Assembly: GCA_037693485.1 (NCBI GenBank)
Contig: CM075349.1
Coordinates: forward strand, 67,993,001-68,057,000
Reading direction: 5' to 3'
DNA length: 64,000 bases
From: Kitagawia praeruptora
Lineage: Eukaryota; Streptophyta; Magnoliopsida; Apiales; Apiaceae
Shown here: positions 10,418 to 25,400 of the stretch, in pieces
Layout: every line of letters starts with the position of its first letter
Position numbering within the stretch: the first letter of the stretch is position 1
The notes under the pieces: model-generated
The model's input: the letters and a program-made list of their open reading frames with translations, nothing else
What the model was told of the DNA's origin: nothing
Database searches by the model: none
Position numbers and translations under genes: made by a program

Positions 10418-13400
10418 TTAGTAATATTCTACAGTGCCAGTTACTGTAATGGGTGGATGGATCTCGATTCTAGTAGCCTTCCCTTCAGAAAATAGCTGTG
10501 GCAAATTGTTAGCTTCCTTGGCTGCAATCCCTTCAGCTGTCCACAATGTGACATGGGGCCATGCGTTCTTTGATGTTACCTTCTCACCATCAGAAGATGA
10601 ACCCGGACGTCCTTCCAAAGCAGCCAATTTATCTGAGAAATATAGAGCAGTCATTTCCACTGGGACATTTTGATGGAGAACTGATCCATAGTTGGCTACA
10701 GCAATAACTCCATGACTTCTCTTGTGAGCAAGAGTCAAATGAGCCTTTTTAAGGCTAATAGCCGTATTTTTGTCTTTGAAGAAAGCTTCAACATTTGGAT
10801 TCTTCTCACCCAACTGTAGAAATATTAAGATATCACCAAGGGTTAATCCAGTGTACCTTATGAAATCTAATCCCTGAATAAATTAAAGCTAAATACATAT
10901 AAAGTAGCAAAAATCGAAAGAAAACTAGGACACATTTCTCTGGATCATTTTAATCCATTTTCTGGTAGTTTAAGTGTAATCAAGAGATGTCTCACTTATC
11001 GAGTAAACAAGGCAAGGATAGAAAAACATAGAACAATCTAGGAAATACCTAAGTTTTTATTCCTACCTAATTAGGTATGAACAAATCAGTAACCTAAATA
11101 TCTTTATGTTCATTATGTTTATTTCTCAACTACTAAAAAGGATGCAGGCAACTAAAATGTAGTGTGTCCTTTCCTAAACTACTAAGCCAACTAAAAAAGG
11201 ATTAAAAACATAGATGCACACACCCTAAATTACTTAAAATTCTTCAAAAATAATCAGGCAGTCGAGTGAAGGTGCCAAGAATCTAACCTTCAATCACAAA
11301 CCATATGTCTTGGCACACAAGATTGACAAAAGTTGCATTCATGATTCAACATACAGTTGAGAAAAAACTTAGTTCAAGCCAAACACAGTAGATGCATCCC
11401 GAGAAAAAACTTAGTTCAATCTAAACACAGTAGATGCATCCCACACGCACACATAAGAAAATAAAGAAAAATATAGTTCACTACAACAAACAATCGAGTA
11501 TTACAACAAAAGTTCGCCAACCAAAAGAAGCAAACCAAGCACTTACATTGTGAAGAAGACTTTGTATGTCCATGACAGGGAGATTAACAGCTGCAAATAC
11601 AATGCTCCCTAACTTCCTTTTCTCTGTAGATGGCGGTGTAGTTGGTGCTGTGTAATCTCCCTTCGCAATGCTTCTTAGCTGTTGCAATACTTGCTTAACT
11701 GTAGACTCAAATGGAACCTGCAAACACAGAAGACATGCTCGACGTTTTAATTATCATTCAGCAATAACCCATAGACATAACATAATATAATAATGCATCT
11801 GTTATGAAGAGAAGTAAAAATATCCTAGGGAGAAAGATAGATCAAAGGGATGAATACTAAGCTAAATTATGCTCGTCACATCAATGTTTCCATTCATGAA
11901 AAGTAAGTTAGTGATGCTAAGATGCTATCTAATACTTCTATTGTTCCAGAAAACATCTAATAATCATATTTTATATCTGAGTGCTGTCAGGTGCAACAGA
12001 TACCTGTAACGAAAAATAGAAATTGTGTGTACAGTTTTGATATTTATTGCAACAATAAACTTCTACAGTATACAGGTCCATCATGAAACAGTTATGTGTT
12101 GTGGCCATGGTTGCAATGCCACTCACCAGAAAGCGTCTGTTTGGAGGTAAGGCATTCATAATTACCCAAGTACATAATAACCGCGAGTAGAGAAATTAAT
12201 AGCAAACCACTAGTGCATGTACTTATTTTTGTTATTAACTTTTAGTACATGAATTTTACATTTTATTCCTATATATTCTTGCATTATTGACTGGGCAAGG
12301 TCTCGTTCAGTTGCAAAGCCATGCGTAGACAATGTCGTATGGTTGCAATTAAAGTGGTGTTATGAACCATAGTATCTCTACTAATAAGCAAAATAAGGAC
12401 CTGAATAGAATTGAGATATTCCGCGTTTCCAAATAAAATATCTCGTAATTTCTTCTCCCATTTAGTCCATTCTTGTGCGTATGTTCCTTTGGTGGAGTCC
12501 AATCTGAGCGAAGAGGCAAAATCATTAGGGGAGAGGCTTCAGAATTTGGAATTTCCATTACGAATATATGAAAACCAAAATTATTTTAGCACCCATTGCA
12601 ACGGCATCAATTCTTACAATTTAAAACTCAAAGATATAAACTAACTAAAATCAGAAGATTTAAACCAACTATATACATCAAACAAAATTTGAAAACCGTA
12701 TGTCATGCTTAAGATCTTGGCTGAGAATGATGAGAATTGGATCTCAATTCCGATTACAACATATAGCATCTTATATATCACAAAATTTAAAAAGACGAGT
12801 TGCAACACTGGGAAAGGTTGGATTTTGAACTTGTTCAGCAGTAGCGATATGCTGGTATAGCCTTAATCCTGTATAGGACGAGAACTGTTGATCAAGTAAC
12901 AGCCCCGTAAGGCCGTAAGAGCAAGTCCAATGCTAGATGCTAAATTGCTATTGCTATTGCTATAATATAGAACCAAAAAGTGAATTTTGGTTCTAAAATA
13001 AAACTCACCCTCCAAAGCTAGTTCTATAACTAGTTTCAAATTTAACCAACTCTTTTAACTTTTACCTAACTCTTCTAACTTCTATTGAATATTCTCAACA
13101 AACTCATCTTATTTTAGTTAAATGATGATGTGGCATGGATGCATAAATGCATCCTTGGTTTCAAATTTAGCACCAAGGATGCATAATATAGCAATAGCAC
13201 CAAGGATGCATCCAACTACAGCACCCCTTTGGAGATGAGTTTTTTAGCACTTGATACTATAATATAGCAATAGCACCAAGGATAGCATTACATTGGACTT
13301 GCTCTAACATCTATACAAAGAAGTACAAACAGTACTATCCCTGATACGTATTCTTATTACAGCCTCGCTTTAATCAACCAGTGCATATCATTTTTACCTA

Positions 13401-16400
13401 AAAGACAGTCAAAAGTACGACAACGCATATCTAAGAAGATATAAAAGAAGGTTATACCAATTATGTAAGAGAGCTTATCCTGATTTGGCAAAATAATGGA
13501 AAAGACATGATTAAAGAAACTTGACTAAGACAGATAACAATGGCACCAACCTTCCATGTCTGTTAGAGTGAAGCCTGTACAGGTTTATGCCCTCCTCCAA
13601 AGTGGACTTTATCGATTCAGGTAACGGTTTCCTTTATATTAAAAAAAAAAAAAAAGTAAACTGTTAGGGCAGTGAATGAGAGCATAATAAAGCTTGTACA
13701 CAGTGCGCATCTGGCATCATCAAGGTCCCAATGTATGCAGCAATCAGCATTACCCATATTTTTCATAAAGAAGTTGCTTCCAAGGTTCAAACCAGTGATG
13801 GAGCAAATAACAGGAAGTGAAAGTACAACCTTGCATACCAAGTACAACCTTCAGCGAAGTGAAAGTACATACTGTATATACTAAAAGTTTCTTGCATACC
13901 AAAATTACAGTTTAGATTAGTTTCAAAGGTTGGCAAGTTACTAGAGCAACCCAAATCTACAACTAAAAGTTAATACTCCCAAGAACCCAAAATTATTGTC
14001 CAATGGCAAACCCCAGATCATTTATGCAATTGTGCTTTACACATCTCAATTTTCACACTATTCACAGTTCCCACTTTTCATTTATCTTACGATTTCCAAA
14101 TTCTTTTTTTTTGCCAAGTTACGTGCTCAATTCTTAAAACAGTTAGAAACAAAGTTGATCACATTTCATCGCCTTTTACTGTCTCTGTTTTTTGGCCTCT
14201 CCATATTAGGAAAGGAATAAATTTCTATTTAAAATTGAACCACAAGGCACTATTACCTCAGCATATACTCTGCGGCTTCCATCTTCACATAAAGAAGCAC
14301 TGCTCAATGCAGAACTTTCGTATTATCAAATTCAACATATATTAAGTGGGTACAAACTAGAACACTACCATTTATCAGGTGACAAGTATTCTCAGGAAAA
14401 GTGATGCAGAGTAAAACTAGTTTGGAAAAATCTAACTGAAAGAACTCTAGTTAATGAATACCAGGGTTTCTTAGGAGCTGTGTACCTGATATACATGTGT
14501 ATGGTATAAGAGTCTTAAGGTGCAGTGTTAATTAGACAAGAGCATATTATTTTTATGAGTCAACAGTCGGTTAAAACTCTTGGCTGTAGTCATTATCCAG
14601 TAGCTTAAAAATTGCCAATACTCCTGTAAATAGTTGTAACTAATTGGCAGACCTGAATGAAATCAGATCTGTTTTGTAACTTTGGGTGAGAGACTTAAGT
14701 ATTCAGGATGTGAGGCATATAATTTAGGCAGGCGGCCCAGTTACTTTCATCTTCTCAAAACTATCACTGCTGTCCAGAGTTGTCACTTCTCTTTATCAAT
14801 TAATTGTAACTTTACGTGCTGAAAACGAACATCCCGCATCAATCAGAATGCATGCATTAGGTACCTGTTGGTTAATCGCCTAAAACGTATATGATCGAGT
14901 AGAAGACAACTCAGATATGCAGTAACAAAAGAAGGTTAGGTAAAGTGTGAACGCACTGAGTAAGATTTGACTGTATTTTCTGTATAATTTAAACCCCCAA
15001 CCCTGCATCAAACTTGTGCCCCGTTTTTCCAAAATAAGGGAGAAAAATAACCAGACTAATACATAAGAATCAGATAGGTGCAACTTTAATGATAAGATCT
15101 AAATATAATCATTCTAACCTATCAGGCTTTAAGAGAGGCATCTTTACAAGTGAGCCAAAACGTTCTATAAGCTCAGCCTCAAACTCTTGTCGATTCTGAT
15201 GAACATGAAATGAAAGTTAGGATATGATTTACAACTTTACATTCAATATAATCATAATAAGCTATTGCAGAAGTATCGAACCTTGCCATCATATAGGTGG
15301 TAAAAAACTAGCAAAACATAGCAAGCATTTGGAGATGCCTTGTCAAGATTACCCTATGAACCGGACAGCAAATAAAAGGTTAGCATTTAGAGTAAAAGAG
15401 CAATACAAATTGAAGAACGAATAAGCCTGAACAAACCGGATGATTAACACGGTTGAGCACACGAAATGTAAAAATTGCTAAAGCATCAAGTGAGAACGGA
15501 TTGGTTTCTGTTCCTGCAATGCAAAAAATTAATATATTTCAGATCATAGATTAAGATATAACAGAATTAAAACAAAAAAAAATATATTAAGATAAAATCA
15601 ACTGAAAAATAGGGTATAATACAGCTGGATAATTGTACTAGATTTATCTCTGATAATAACCTTGTGCATTTATTAATAAACACCTGTTTAACAATATGAT
15701 AAAATACACACAAGAGCTCAAATATAGAAATGTGCAAGAAACACATATAAGATGGCTTTTAAAATTAGAAGAGCTGAAAATTTTATGTATGATACACACA
15801 TAAAGGCAGAAAAAGTACAAAATCTTTTGTTATGATTCACTGTTTCCGCTGCACCTATGACAAAAATTATCCACATGTTGAATTAAACTTTAACATCTAT
15901 AGGAGTACCAAATAACACATACACACGACCAAGATATGGTGCATCCAAATGGTAAGATATCACACCATGATAACCAACAAACAAACAATTTTGAATGTAA
16001 AAGAAATAATTATAAAAAACATAGGACGAGTTCTGTAGAAGTTTAAAAGACTTTAATCGTTAGTTTGTAAAGGATGAAATTATATACTGTAGCATTTTAA
16101 AAAAATGATGAAACTAGAGGAATGGCATGCCGTCAATGAGTAGCAAACGTGTAATTTTGAATCAGTCCGGAAGCCAAGATCCACAAATCAGTGATCCGTC
16201 AGGAGTTAAAAAGAGATAGCACACTAGCTGAAATAAAACAAATATTGCAATCATTTAAATAAACCTAACGATGCACAATACAACCTTCAGAATCAGGGAC
16301 AACTGGAACAGCAGATGCTTTAGTGCTTCGGCACATGCTCTCAATCTGTTGGGACATAACCACCACCAAAATAAGCAATGTTTAGAAAATGCATCTATCG

Positions 16401-19400
16401 TCACATTTACATATAACTATTTAAACATGGACCTTGCATATGTAAAATTTTGTTGGGGTTAAATATAGTAAACGATCATAAAGACAATGAGCTGATGTAG
16501 TCCACAAATGTCAATGTTTGATGTAGAGCATAAAACTAAAAAACTAGTATGTATATATTTTATGTAATTGTTTAGGAATATAGTTGATTGTAATTTATTA
16601 GAAATTATTTAAATTAGATAAATATATTATTTAGGAGTACTCAAGAAAATCTTGGTAAAATAAGGAAAGGATTTGTTTCCTACATTACTAGTTTCGGTAA
16701 TATTTGGATTTTAACTGTTGGATATGTTATAGGGTTTCACTCCTACAAGTTTTAGTATTAGGTTATTCTAACCGGTTTGTTGAAAAACATTAGATATTGA
16801 CATTCAACACTCAACCAAGAACGCGTGATCTGCTACAGAAATTGTCTTTGATTAGTCTCAAATCTTTCTAGCTTTTATTATACTAAAAAAAATTGAGAAA
16901 TAACGGTTCACCTGCACTGCATGAAACTTAGGTCTAATTTTATTTTACTTTTTGAAATTTTTATACCGTGGTTCAGATTTAGAAGCTGGTTCTATTATTG
17001 GTCATCCTTGATGGACTTGTGGGCTACAATTTGATAAAAACGCAAAGTTAGCAAATAAGAGGGTAGTACCACTGTTGAAAAGGAAATCGACTAACTTGTC
17101 TCATTGCATATATCTGTCTAAATATGCATAAATTAATAATCATGCACTTATGGTTATTGGAAAAGAGCTAAAGGGAAAAATGAGAGGGGAACAATATCTG
17201 ACCTGTCTCCAAACCTCTTCATTTGGTGCATTCTTGTCAGCAAGCATAATAGAATAAGGTTTTTTCCTGCGTTGTTCAGCAATCTTCTGCCAGTACTTTC
17301 CTGTTACAATTTAAGAAAGTGAAAGAAATGAAAAAAATAATAAATCGGATAGAAACTACAACAGAAGAGGTACCGAAAAAGCTATGAAGGTTCAACTAAA
17401 GCATAATCACTTTAGAATAAATTTGGATGAGCAGTAGTCCAAATCACTTTAAATGAAAATTATATGTTGGTAGAGAGTTCAAATTAAAATCACTTCGCAA
17501 CCGCAGTACTTCTAAAACGGAGGTAAAACGTGAATTTCCAAATGTCAACGATTGTGTATTTGTGTTTTATTATGACATATGTACTACTATTAAAATAATG
17601 TCCTTTTAATTCTTTTCATAAAAAAATTAATCAATCCGATTATCTATGACCCTAAGGGATCGAATATGGATTGATCTGTCAAAAATCCGATTGATAGAAT
17701 CCGGATCAGATAAATTAGATGGATTTGCATATGAAATAAGGTCAATTCAATCCAAACCCAATCAACTGAAAGGTCTAACTGGGTAGAGTCCTTTTAAGAA
17801 CCTCAAGGTCCTCAACCTTTAGTGCATGAAATTTTATGTGGAGAAGTTTTACAAGGTAAAGAAAGTTTTTCGAAACTATTCAAGAAGTATCTAACTATTC
17901 ATGTTCCCGAGCAGTAACACGCACCTTTAACAACATCGCCCATCAAACTATGAACTGGACGATCATCCTCTAGACCCGCTGAAGAACTCAATATTTCCTT
18001 ACAAAGAGCAGATTTAGCACATCCAGGTATTCCTAAAAATGAAAAACTAGGCGTGTTAAAAAACTGCACCACACTAGGTATAAATCAAAACAGTAAGCTA
18101 GTACTGAAAACAAAATTATGCATCTTTAAATGTATCACTTGAATCATTAATTAAGAAAAATTATTAGCTAAAGATTATTTAAAGGAGCTAGATTATGAAT
18201 TACTTCATTTACTGCCAATACCATAAAATACTGTAAGCCAACACATTCAGTATCTCTCCATAATAATAATAATTTCCACCGCCCTAACTGGATGGGTGGT
18301 CGGCCTGTGGCAACTGGTTCCCAATAGTTCGATGTTTTCTTACTCAAAACCAAAGGAGATGAATTAGGAAGTTCATTTCGGCTAATCTTCTCTTCGGCAG
18401 GAACTCTTCTTAATGTTCACAAATAAGTAGGTTAGTAGCTCAGTACAATCAATTTCTGAAAAATAATGCAAAGGTATCCGTACTACCTCTAAGCTTTAAG
18501 GTACACAAAAGTAAGAACCTAACAGCAGGTGGCCAACTTTAATAATCAGTCACAGAGTTTAAATACAGTAGATTGTAGGTCGGGATTTAAGAAAAGGTAA
18601 TCCATCACTTGCAGCATTTCGCACTGATTTTTTTTCAAGATACCAAAGAAGTTTGTAATTAGTTATGGTAATTTAGCTGCACAACTGAACTATGCAAAGA
18701 ATCTAATAGCATGATCAGAGATAACCCAATATATAGAATTACAATAATCAGTCAATGGGAAGTTCAGAATTTGCAGCTACCAGCAGTTAAAGATATTACA
18801 GATGACTACTTGGATAATATAACATGAAACTACAGTGCATACATACCATATACAACAATATGCTATGTACGAAAATTTGAAGCAACTCTGCTTACAAAAG
18901 CTAGATTGACTAGTAGATAGATTTGACCAATTCAGGCTGTCCAGAAGTGGTACCTGGAAAGAATACAATCAGACCCTCATTTTTTCTAACAGCATCCTTC
19001 ACTACAGAGGGGCTGGGGCTTGATGGTGCTACTTCCTTCTCTGTCTCAAGGTCTCCCTCTTCATCTTTGCCTCCATCAATTATGGCCATGAAATCTTCAG
19101 CTCTCACCAAGTTTCCAGCAGATCCTATTAAAGTTTGATTCTGTGGACTGCGTTTGGCATAGTTTTCGAGAAAAGGTTCCACCTCGGTAAGGTATATCGA
19201 TGACGACAACTGCTTGTGTCCATGCTTCCTCCTTATGTAGACCGCCCTAAATTAAAGCAGATAGTCATTAGTCCATGCAGAACAGGATTAGAAGTTAATA
19301 AGAAAGAGAGAATAGTAGACACTAAGAAAATAACCATTCATCGAGCATCTTGCTTAGTTCCCTCTGCTTAACTGCCGAAGTATTCCATATCTTCATTTGC

Positions 19401-22400
19401 CTAAATTGTGATATATCATCATCATCAACAACAGGATAATGTAAACAATCGATTAGACATGATTTTCCTAGAAAATCTTTAAATGATGATTATTGTTAAA
19501 AACAATCATACAAAGATATGTGAACCAAAACTTTTATCTTGTTCTCTCAACTAGTCGAACTATGTAACAGAAGTACGTATCAAGCAAGTCCCAAGTAAGA
19601 AAACTGAACGGATTTATGGAAGTCTATAACATTTACAAAATTAAATTGGTAGTCAAGGTAAAGTCAATTATGAATAGTATTTTACTGCTGACAACATTTG
19701 ACAAGACAAAGAGCACATGCACGAGAAGTCGAGAACACAAACAACACTCCGAGTGTATCACTTTAAAATTATTTGAATGTGACAGATAAGTAAACACAAA
19801 TGATGTATAACTTTTTGTGAGAAAACAAACATTATTCTCAAGAAAAGTCGGCCTGCACGCAAACAAAAAAACAGTTACTTATAAAAAGGCTTTCATTCTT
19901 CATTAGCAATGTAGAAATTTTACCGCATGTAGTATGTCTTGTAAGCAGCTGGACCTTCCTTGAACAGAATCGATAAGCCATTTCGAATAAGAAAGGTTCG
20001 CAACTGTAGATCGATAATGATCAATGTTGAATTATTGTGTGCATCATAAAATAGCATCAATAATTATACAATCCAAAAATACGAGAAGAAAATGAATATA
20101 TAGATTTAAGTACAAATGTGGCAAGTTTTAAACTTATTATTGAGGATATATATACTTTAATAAACAGCTACACATGCAAGGATAACATGAGTCTCGTCAT
20201 AACGTAAGGTCGGAACCAACTATGCAAGGAAAAGCACCTTGTACGTGAGAAATTTCATCTTAATCATAAGATTTGCATCTTCATCAGCTAAACCACCTTT
20301 TCCAGATTCATTGCTATCATTGAAATTGTTAGTCAGGTCAACGCAGTCTTTGGCGACTTCAGAAGCTCCATCCTTAGTTGTCTTGAATAAATTCAGGTCA
20401 ACAAAAAATCCTGGAAAAATAATAAAATTAGATATCAGAAGCTGTTTCAAGATCAGTGAATCTGTCTTAACAGGAAAAATGCATGTTGCATGTCCGACAC
20501 GGGTACTTAAATAGGCACATACATAACAACCTAATCTGATCAATGGAAATCGTAATTGATCCTCCCGCACTTCTTCCCATCCTAGTCTTGTATTCTACTA
20601 TTCTATGTTTTACCAGGATCATCTATAAACGCTTCTCATACGTCTGTATAAATGCATCTCGGTCCTTTGCCTACACATAAATAAGTGAACATTTGTTGCA
20701 GGCCTTTCCCTTCGACTCCTCTACTTTCCCACCTCTACTCCTTCTCACCTATAGCTAACTATCAAAGATATTTACACTCCAGGGTCAATCATGAAGTTCT
20801 CAAAGTCAACCAACCTAAACCTAACTACTACTAGGGAATCCATTGATACCTTGTCATCAGACCCCATACCCCAGTGATCATCATCTGTGTTTCCATGGAC
20901 CACTTCTTTGGTTCAAACAAAAAAACACTTCTTTGCTGAGAATCGCAGGACCAAAGATATAACCATGTTCGCCATTCAAAGCCCATCAAATCATCTTCTG
21001 CAGCCTCAGGATCACCATTCCATCAATGTTTACAGCTTTCCCTAATGCGAATATGCTGATGGTTCATCCTCAGACATGAGCAAGGCTCAGTCTAATCTGA
21101 CCTATAGCTATGCATTCCATTGTGTTTGGACGCAAATTGTGATTCCATCACCCAAGAGGCCAAGACCAAGAGTTGAAATTTAGGTGATACACCACTAACA
21201 TTCTAAAATTATATTCAGCTTGCAACAAAGAAGCATATTTTTATCACTATATGTACAAATTTAAGTGTCCATGTTTACAACTTCCAATGACAATAAACGG
21301 ATAAGAAGATTCACAAGACAGTTGCCAGTAGTAGCATCTAACTTTAAAATTCTAATATGTCCAAACCAGTAGTTTATTTGATCACTTTCAGTTTAAGATC
21401 AGTAACTTACATAGAAACACGCATGGACAGTAGGGATAAAAGATGTATGAACATTATTGAAGATTACCTCGATACAGTGGCCACAGTCCCGGGTTGTGCC
21501 TGTGGAAATTGCAAGGGTTTGATAGCTCAGCGAGTGATATGCATGGATAACAACACTTAAACTAACCATATTTTCAGTTTTTTTAACAAGACCGAGACAG
21601 CAAAATGAAGTAAGATGAATGATGTATGAGAAAAAATGTACCCAACCTCATCTCTTTCTGATAGCGTCGAAAAGCTGAGTCACTATGTACATGAATCACC
21701 ATCTTAAACTGAAGGTTGTCACTCGAAACCGAATCGGTTTTATGAAAGTTATAGTAGCACTTGAAAGCAGCAGGAAAACGGTTCTCCCTCATTAGACGAA
21801 TCATTTCCTGGTACAAGCACACAAGTATTTAAATACAGAAAAGGAACATTACAGGCACAGCAGATATGATAACTTCATTTTAATGGGGAGCATAAGAAAC
21901 AACATATTCCAAGTACAGGAACAAATGCCAAATTTGTATATAATTCATGAATCTACAGACATTAAGATCATAGCCGGACCTGAAACTTGGTTGTTGAAAA
22001 ATCAGACGGGTTGGATTGTAGAAATTTTGAGATAACCGACCGATCGGCATTTCTAGAGTGTAACTTTGTTCCTTCCTTTCCAAACCAGTCGACATTATTG
22101 GGGCAAAAGGAGGTACCAACATTCTGAAGGAGTGCTTTGATTTGCTGCAGTTTTATGTAATATTAAATACGTTATGAGGTTTGTACCTTTAGTCTACCTC
22201 ATCAATGTACATTAGGCGTATACTCTATAATAACAATAATTATATATAATATATTGCCGGGAAGAACCCACCTGTTTTTCATCTGATCTGTTTGCAGCAC
22301 ATATCTCTCGCAAGCTAGGACCCAAATCAAGGTCAACTACAATACAATGCCTTATCGTGTCAGAGCATAGAAAATATGAAACCAAACCAGTGAATTTAAG

Positions 22401-25400
22401 TTCACGTGTATAAGCCTAAAAATAAATAATGACACAAATTAAACTAGACAATGGAGCTGATTTGTCATCAACACTAATGGAGAGGTGAGACATTTTAAGG
22501 GACCTCGTCATCAGAAAAAATTCCAGAATTTCTTTTTTTTACTGCTATTGAAAAAGAGACCACAGTTAATGTCATGACTTCATTACTAGATCAATAATCC
22601 TAAAAGCTGATATTCATAACTAAATTATCTAACATGAATTTTATAAAAGTTTCTTAGCAATCCCGGCCGCAATCTATGTAATACAACTTCTGGAATAGCA
22701 AACCCTGCTGACTTTGGATAGGGTGATCAAAATCATTTTATTAGCGCAAAACCACCATAAATAATTATTCTCTAACACTGCTATTCAAAAAACAAAATAG
22801 AACAATAAGAAGAATCAAACACCACAACTTGGAATTCTTACGAAAAGAAGCAGAATATTACTCTTAAGGAATATACTTTTGTAAAAAATTTAAACAACCA
22901 CTTCCTAAAAATGCTTAAATGTAGTGGACACCCTTGCTTACTATTTCACTCAAATTATACACGGATCTTTAAAGCTGGCTTAGCCAACTACCTAGCTACT
23001 TCGGGAATCTCTGATTGCGGCACATAATGGACTACCTCTAAGTAGAACATTTAGCATCTCTAAGCATATGAAGTAAAATCATCCAATACAAGAAAATAAT
23101 TCTGAATACCATATAAAAGGTGGGGGGGGGGGGGGGGGGAGTGCATATGCGAGTTATTGAGAAATGCTTCTACACCACATCAATGCGAGAATAGAGCTAG
23201 CTTACCTCCCTCTAAATCATATGGAGGTGAATCTCGCAAAACTTGTTCCATGTATTTTGAACTTTCATGGCTCACAATACGGCCCACTAGCCCTTCCAAA
23301 ATTTCACCTTGAACCTTTATATGGTCTTTAGACCCTGCATAAAAATAAAAATCAGTATTCTCATACCTTTACTCATCGTAAAACCGATAGATCATACTCC
23401 AAGTCCTGTGATCAGGATTGAGAAAACAACATAACTACAAACAGAAAAGGTTTAAACAGGTGATAGAAAAGCAAGGTCAAATATAAAAATATATATTGTG
23501 CGCTATTTGCAACTCAAATTGTTGGGTTGATCCTGTTAGAGCCCAACTCAATCATGTTCGGAAGGAAAAAAGTGAGCTCTGGCTGCAATCCCCCCCCCCC
23601 CCCATAAAAAAAACCAAAAAAAAAAAACCAACAGTACTGACCTAATTTGTTTATTATTTATAGAAGTCTATCCAAAATCTATATGTCACATGGTAGCTAA
23701 AATTTGTTTTTGTTGTACTTTCCTTCTAACTTTGAGATTCTGGTTTTTTTTTTTTTTTTTACTCTGAGGTATTCCATAATTCAAACTAAACCTTACATCT
23801 GGTAGTACTGTTTCACATATTCTGGTATTATGTGTTTGTGGTATCCTGGTAGAGAAAACTATCAAAATATTTATTTACTTGTATAGTAATCAATGACCGA
23901 TTTCTACAAGTTATTCACAAATAAGAGATCGTGAAAAGATAACTGGTTGTTTAGGTTCCATATCAGGTTACAAATAATACGAAAAATATAAGTGAACATT
24001 AGTTGTACTTAACAGGGCTTCTTTTCTGCTGGAATATATCAACATGCACATATTATTAGTTCTACATGCACGTATTATTAGTTCTACTGCCAAGATACTA
24101 CGATTTCCAAATAAGATGGATACTCTTTTGGATTCCAAAAAAGTAGGAGGGGTCTATTACATACGTTAAAGTCTATCGCTAGAAAGTAAGGATTCAGAAT
24201 GGATTCACTATAAACTGGAACTTTGGTGGTGCACTCCAAGAACTACAATATTAAGTTCACCCATGTCACAATGTTCCAACTATGGTAGGGTTGGGGGAGG
24301 GCATAATAGAAAAAGGGTTGTCATATGTTGCATATTAACAAAGACTAGAAAAATTACAGCCAACGGTATCTTCCTCAATCCCTTTACCTAAGGTCGAGGA
24401 TTCAAACCTTGTCAAAGAAGGTTTGGGCGTGTGCTCAATTATCCAAAAAAAAAAAAAAAAGTACACCCAAGAGAAAGTGAAGGCACGGTGATGCAAAACC
24501 ATGGCACCAACTGTCAAAAACAGTTCTTGGACTTCTGGAATCATACAATGTACTGTAGTAGGCCAAGGGGGAAGCCACCAAAATTGGGCTATGCAGCCTA
24601 ACGGTTGTAGTAGCCAGTAGGCTGTAAATATATACATATAAAATCTTACCTGGTATAGATATATCTGCAACTTCGTCTAGAGCATGGCATACAGGTGTTG
24701 CAGTTCCTTCTTCGCACAAGGCATCATACGCAGCAAAGAATGAGGTTACTGATTTCCTTTGGAAACAAAAACTCTCTATATCAGAGGCGGTAAATTTCAT
24801 TTAAACTAAGCTAATTATGACAGTACATCAGTGTGACAGTGGCAAAATCCCCTAGTGTCACAAAGTCAAAATGGCTGATTAGAAAGAAGAATGTCAATGT
24901 GTCACACAGTTAAATCTAATTACTTACAACTAATTATATATGTATTGAGTACAAAGATGGTGGTCACGGTTAGCTTTGCGGCAATCAAGTTAAAGATGCA
25001 CACAAAGACGGATTGAGAAAGACTACACGGTATGTCAGTCTTAGTTAAAAAATGGTCTGGCCCGATATTTCACCAAGAGTGTTCAAGAGTCATTTAATTT
25101 TGGAGTGAAAATACAGCTTGGCTGGACCAAAGAAAGATAGAATTGAGTGTACGAATGTTTAGATTAAAATTGGACTGAATTTTAATAGGCCGGTCCTCAT
25201 ACTTAATCGAAATCAGAAACTCTGATGCAAGTGTATATACTCAACCCAAATTCCACAACATAAATCTCATTACACTCACGTACAAAAATCAAATATTTAG
25301 TAACAATCATATATCTACAGTTAATAGCACAATCATAGCCCCTCACCTTGTTGAGAACAACCAAACATGATTGGTAGGTAGACGCCATTTCCTGCAAAAA

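Noticed and set aside
10434..10673. Plus-strand 79-codon frame
   Set aside because: It is the antisense shadow of the last tRNA ligase exon.
24345..24463. Confident SINE call
   Set aside because: Only a B-box-like word and a poly(A) run are present. The A box and target duplication are missing, so it is kept only as a weak candidate.
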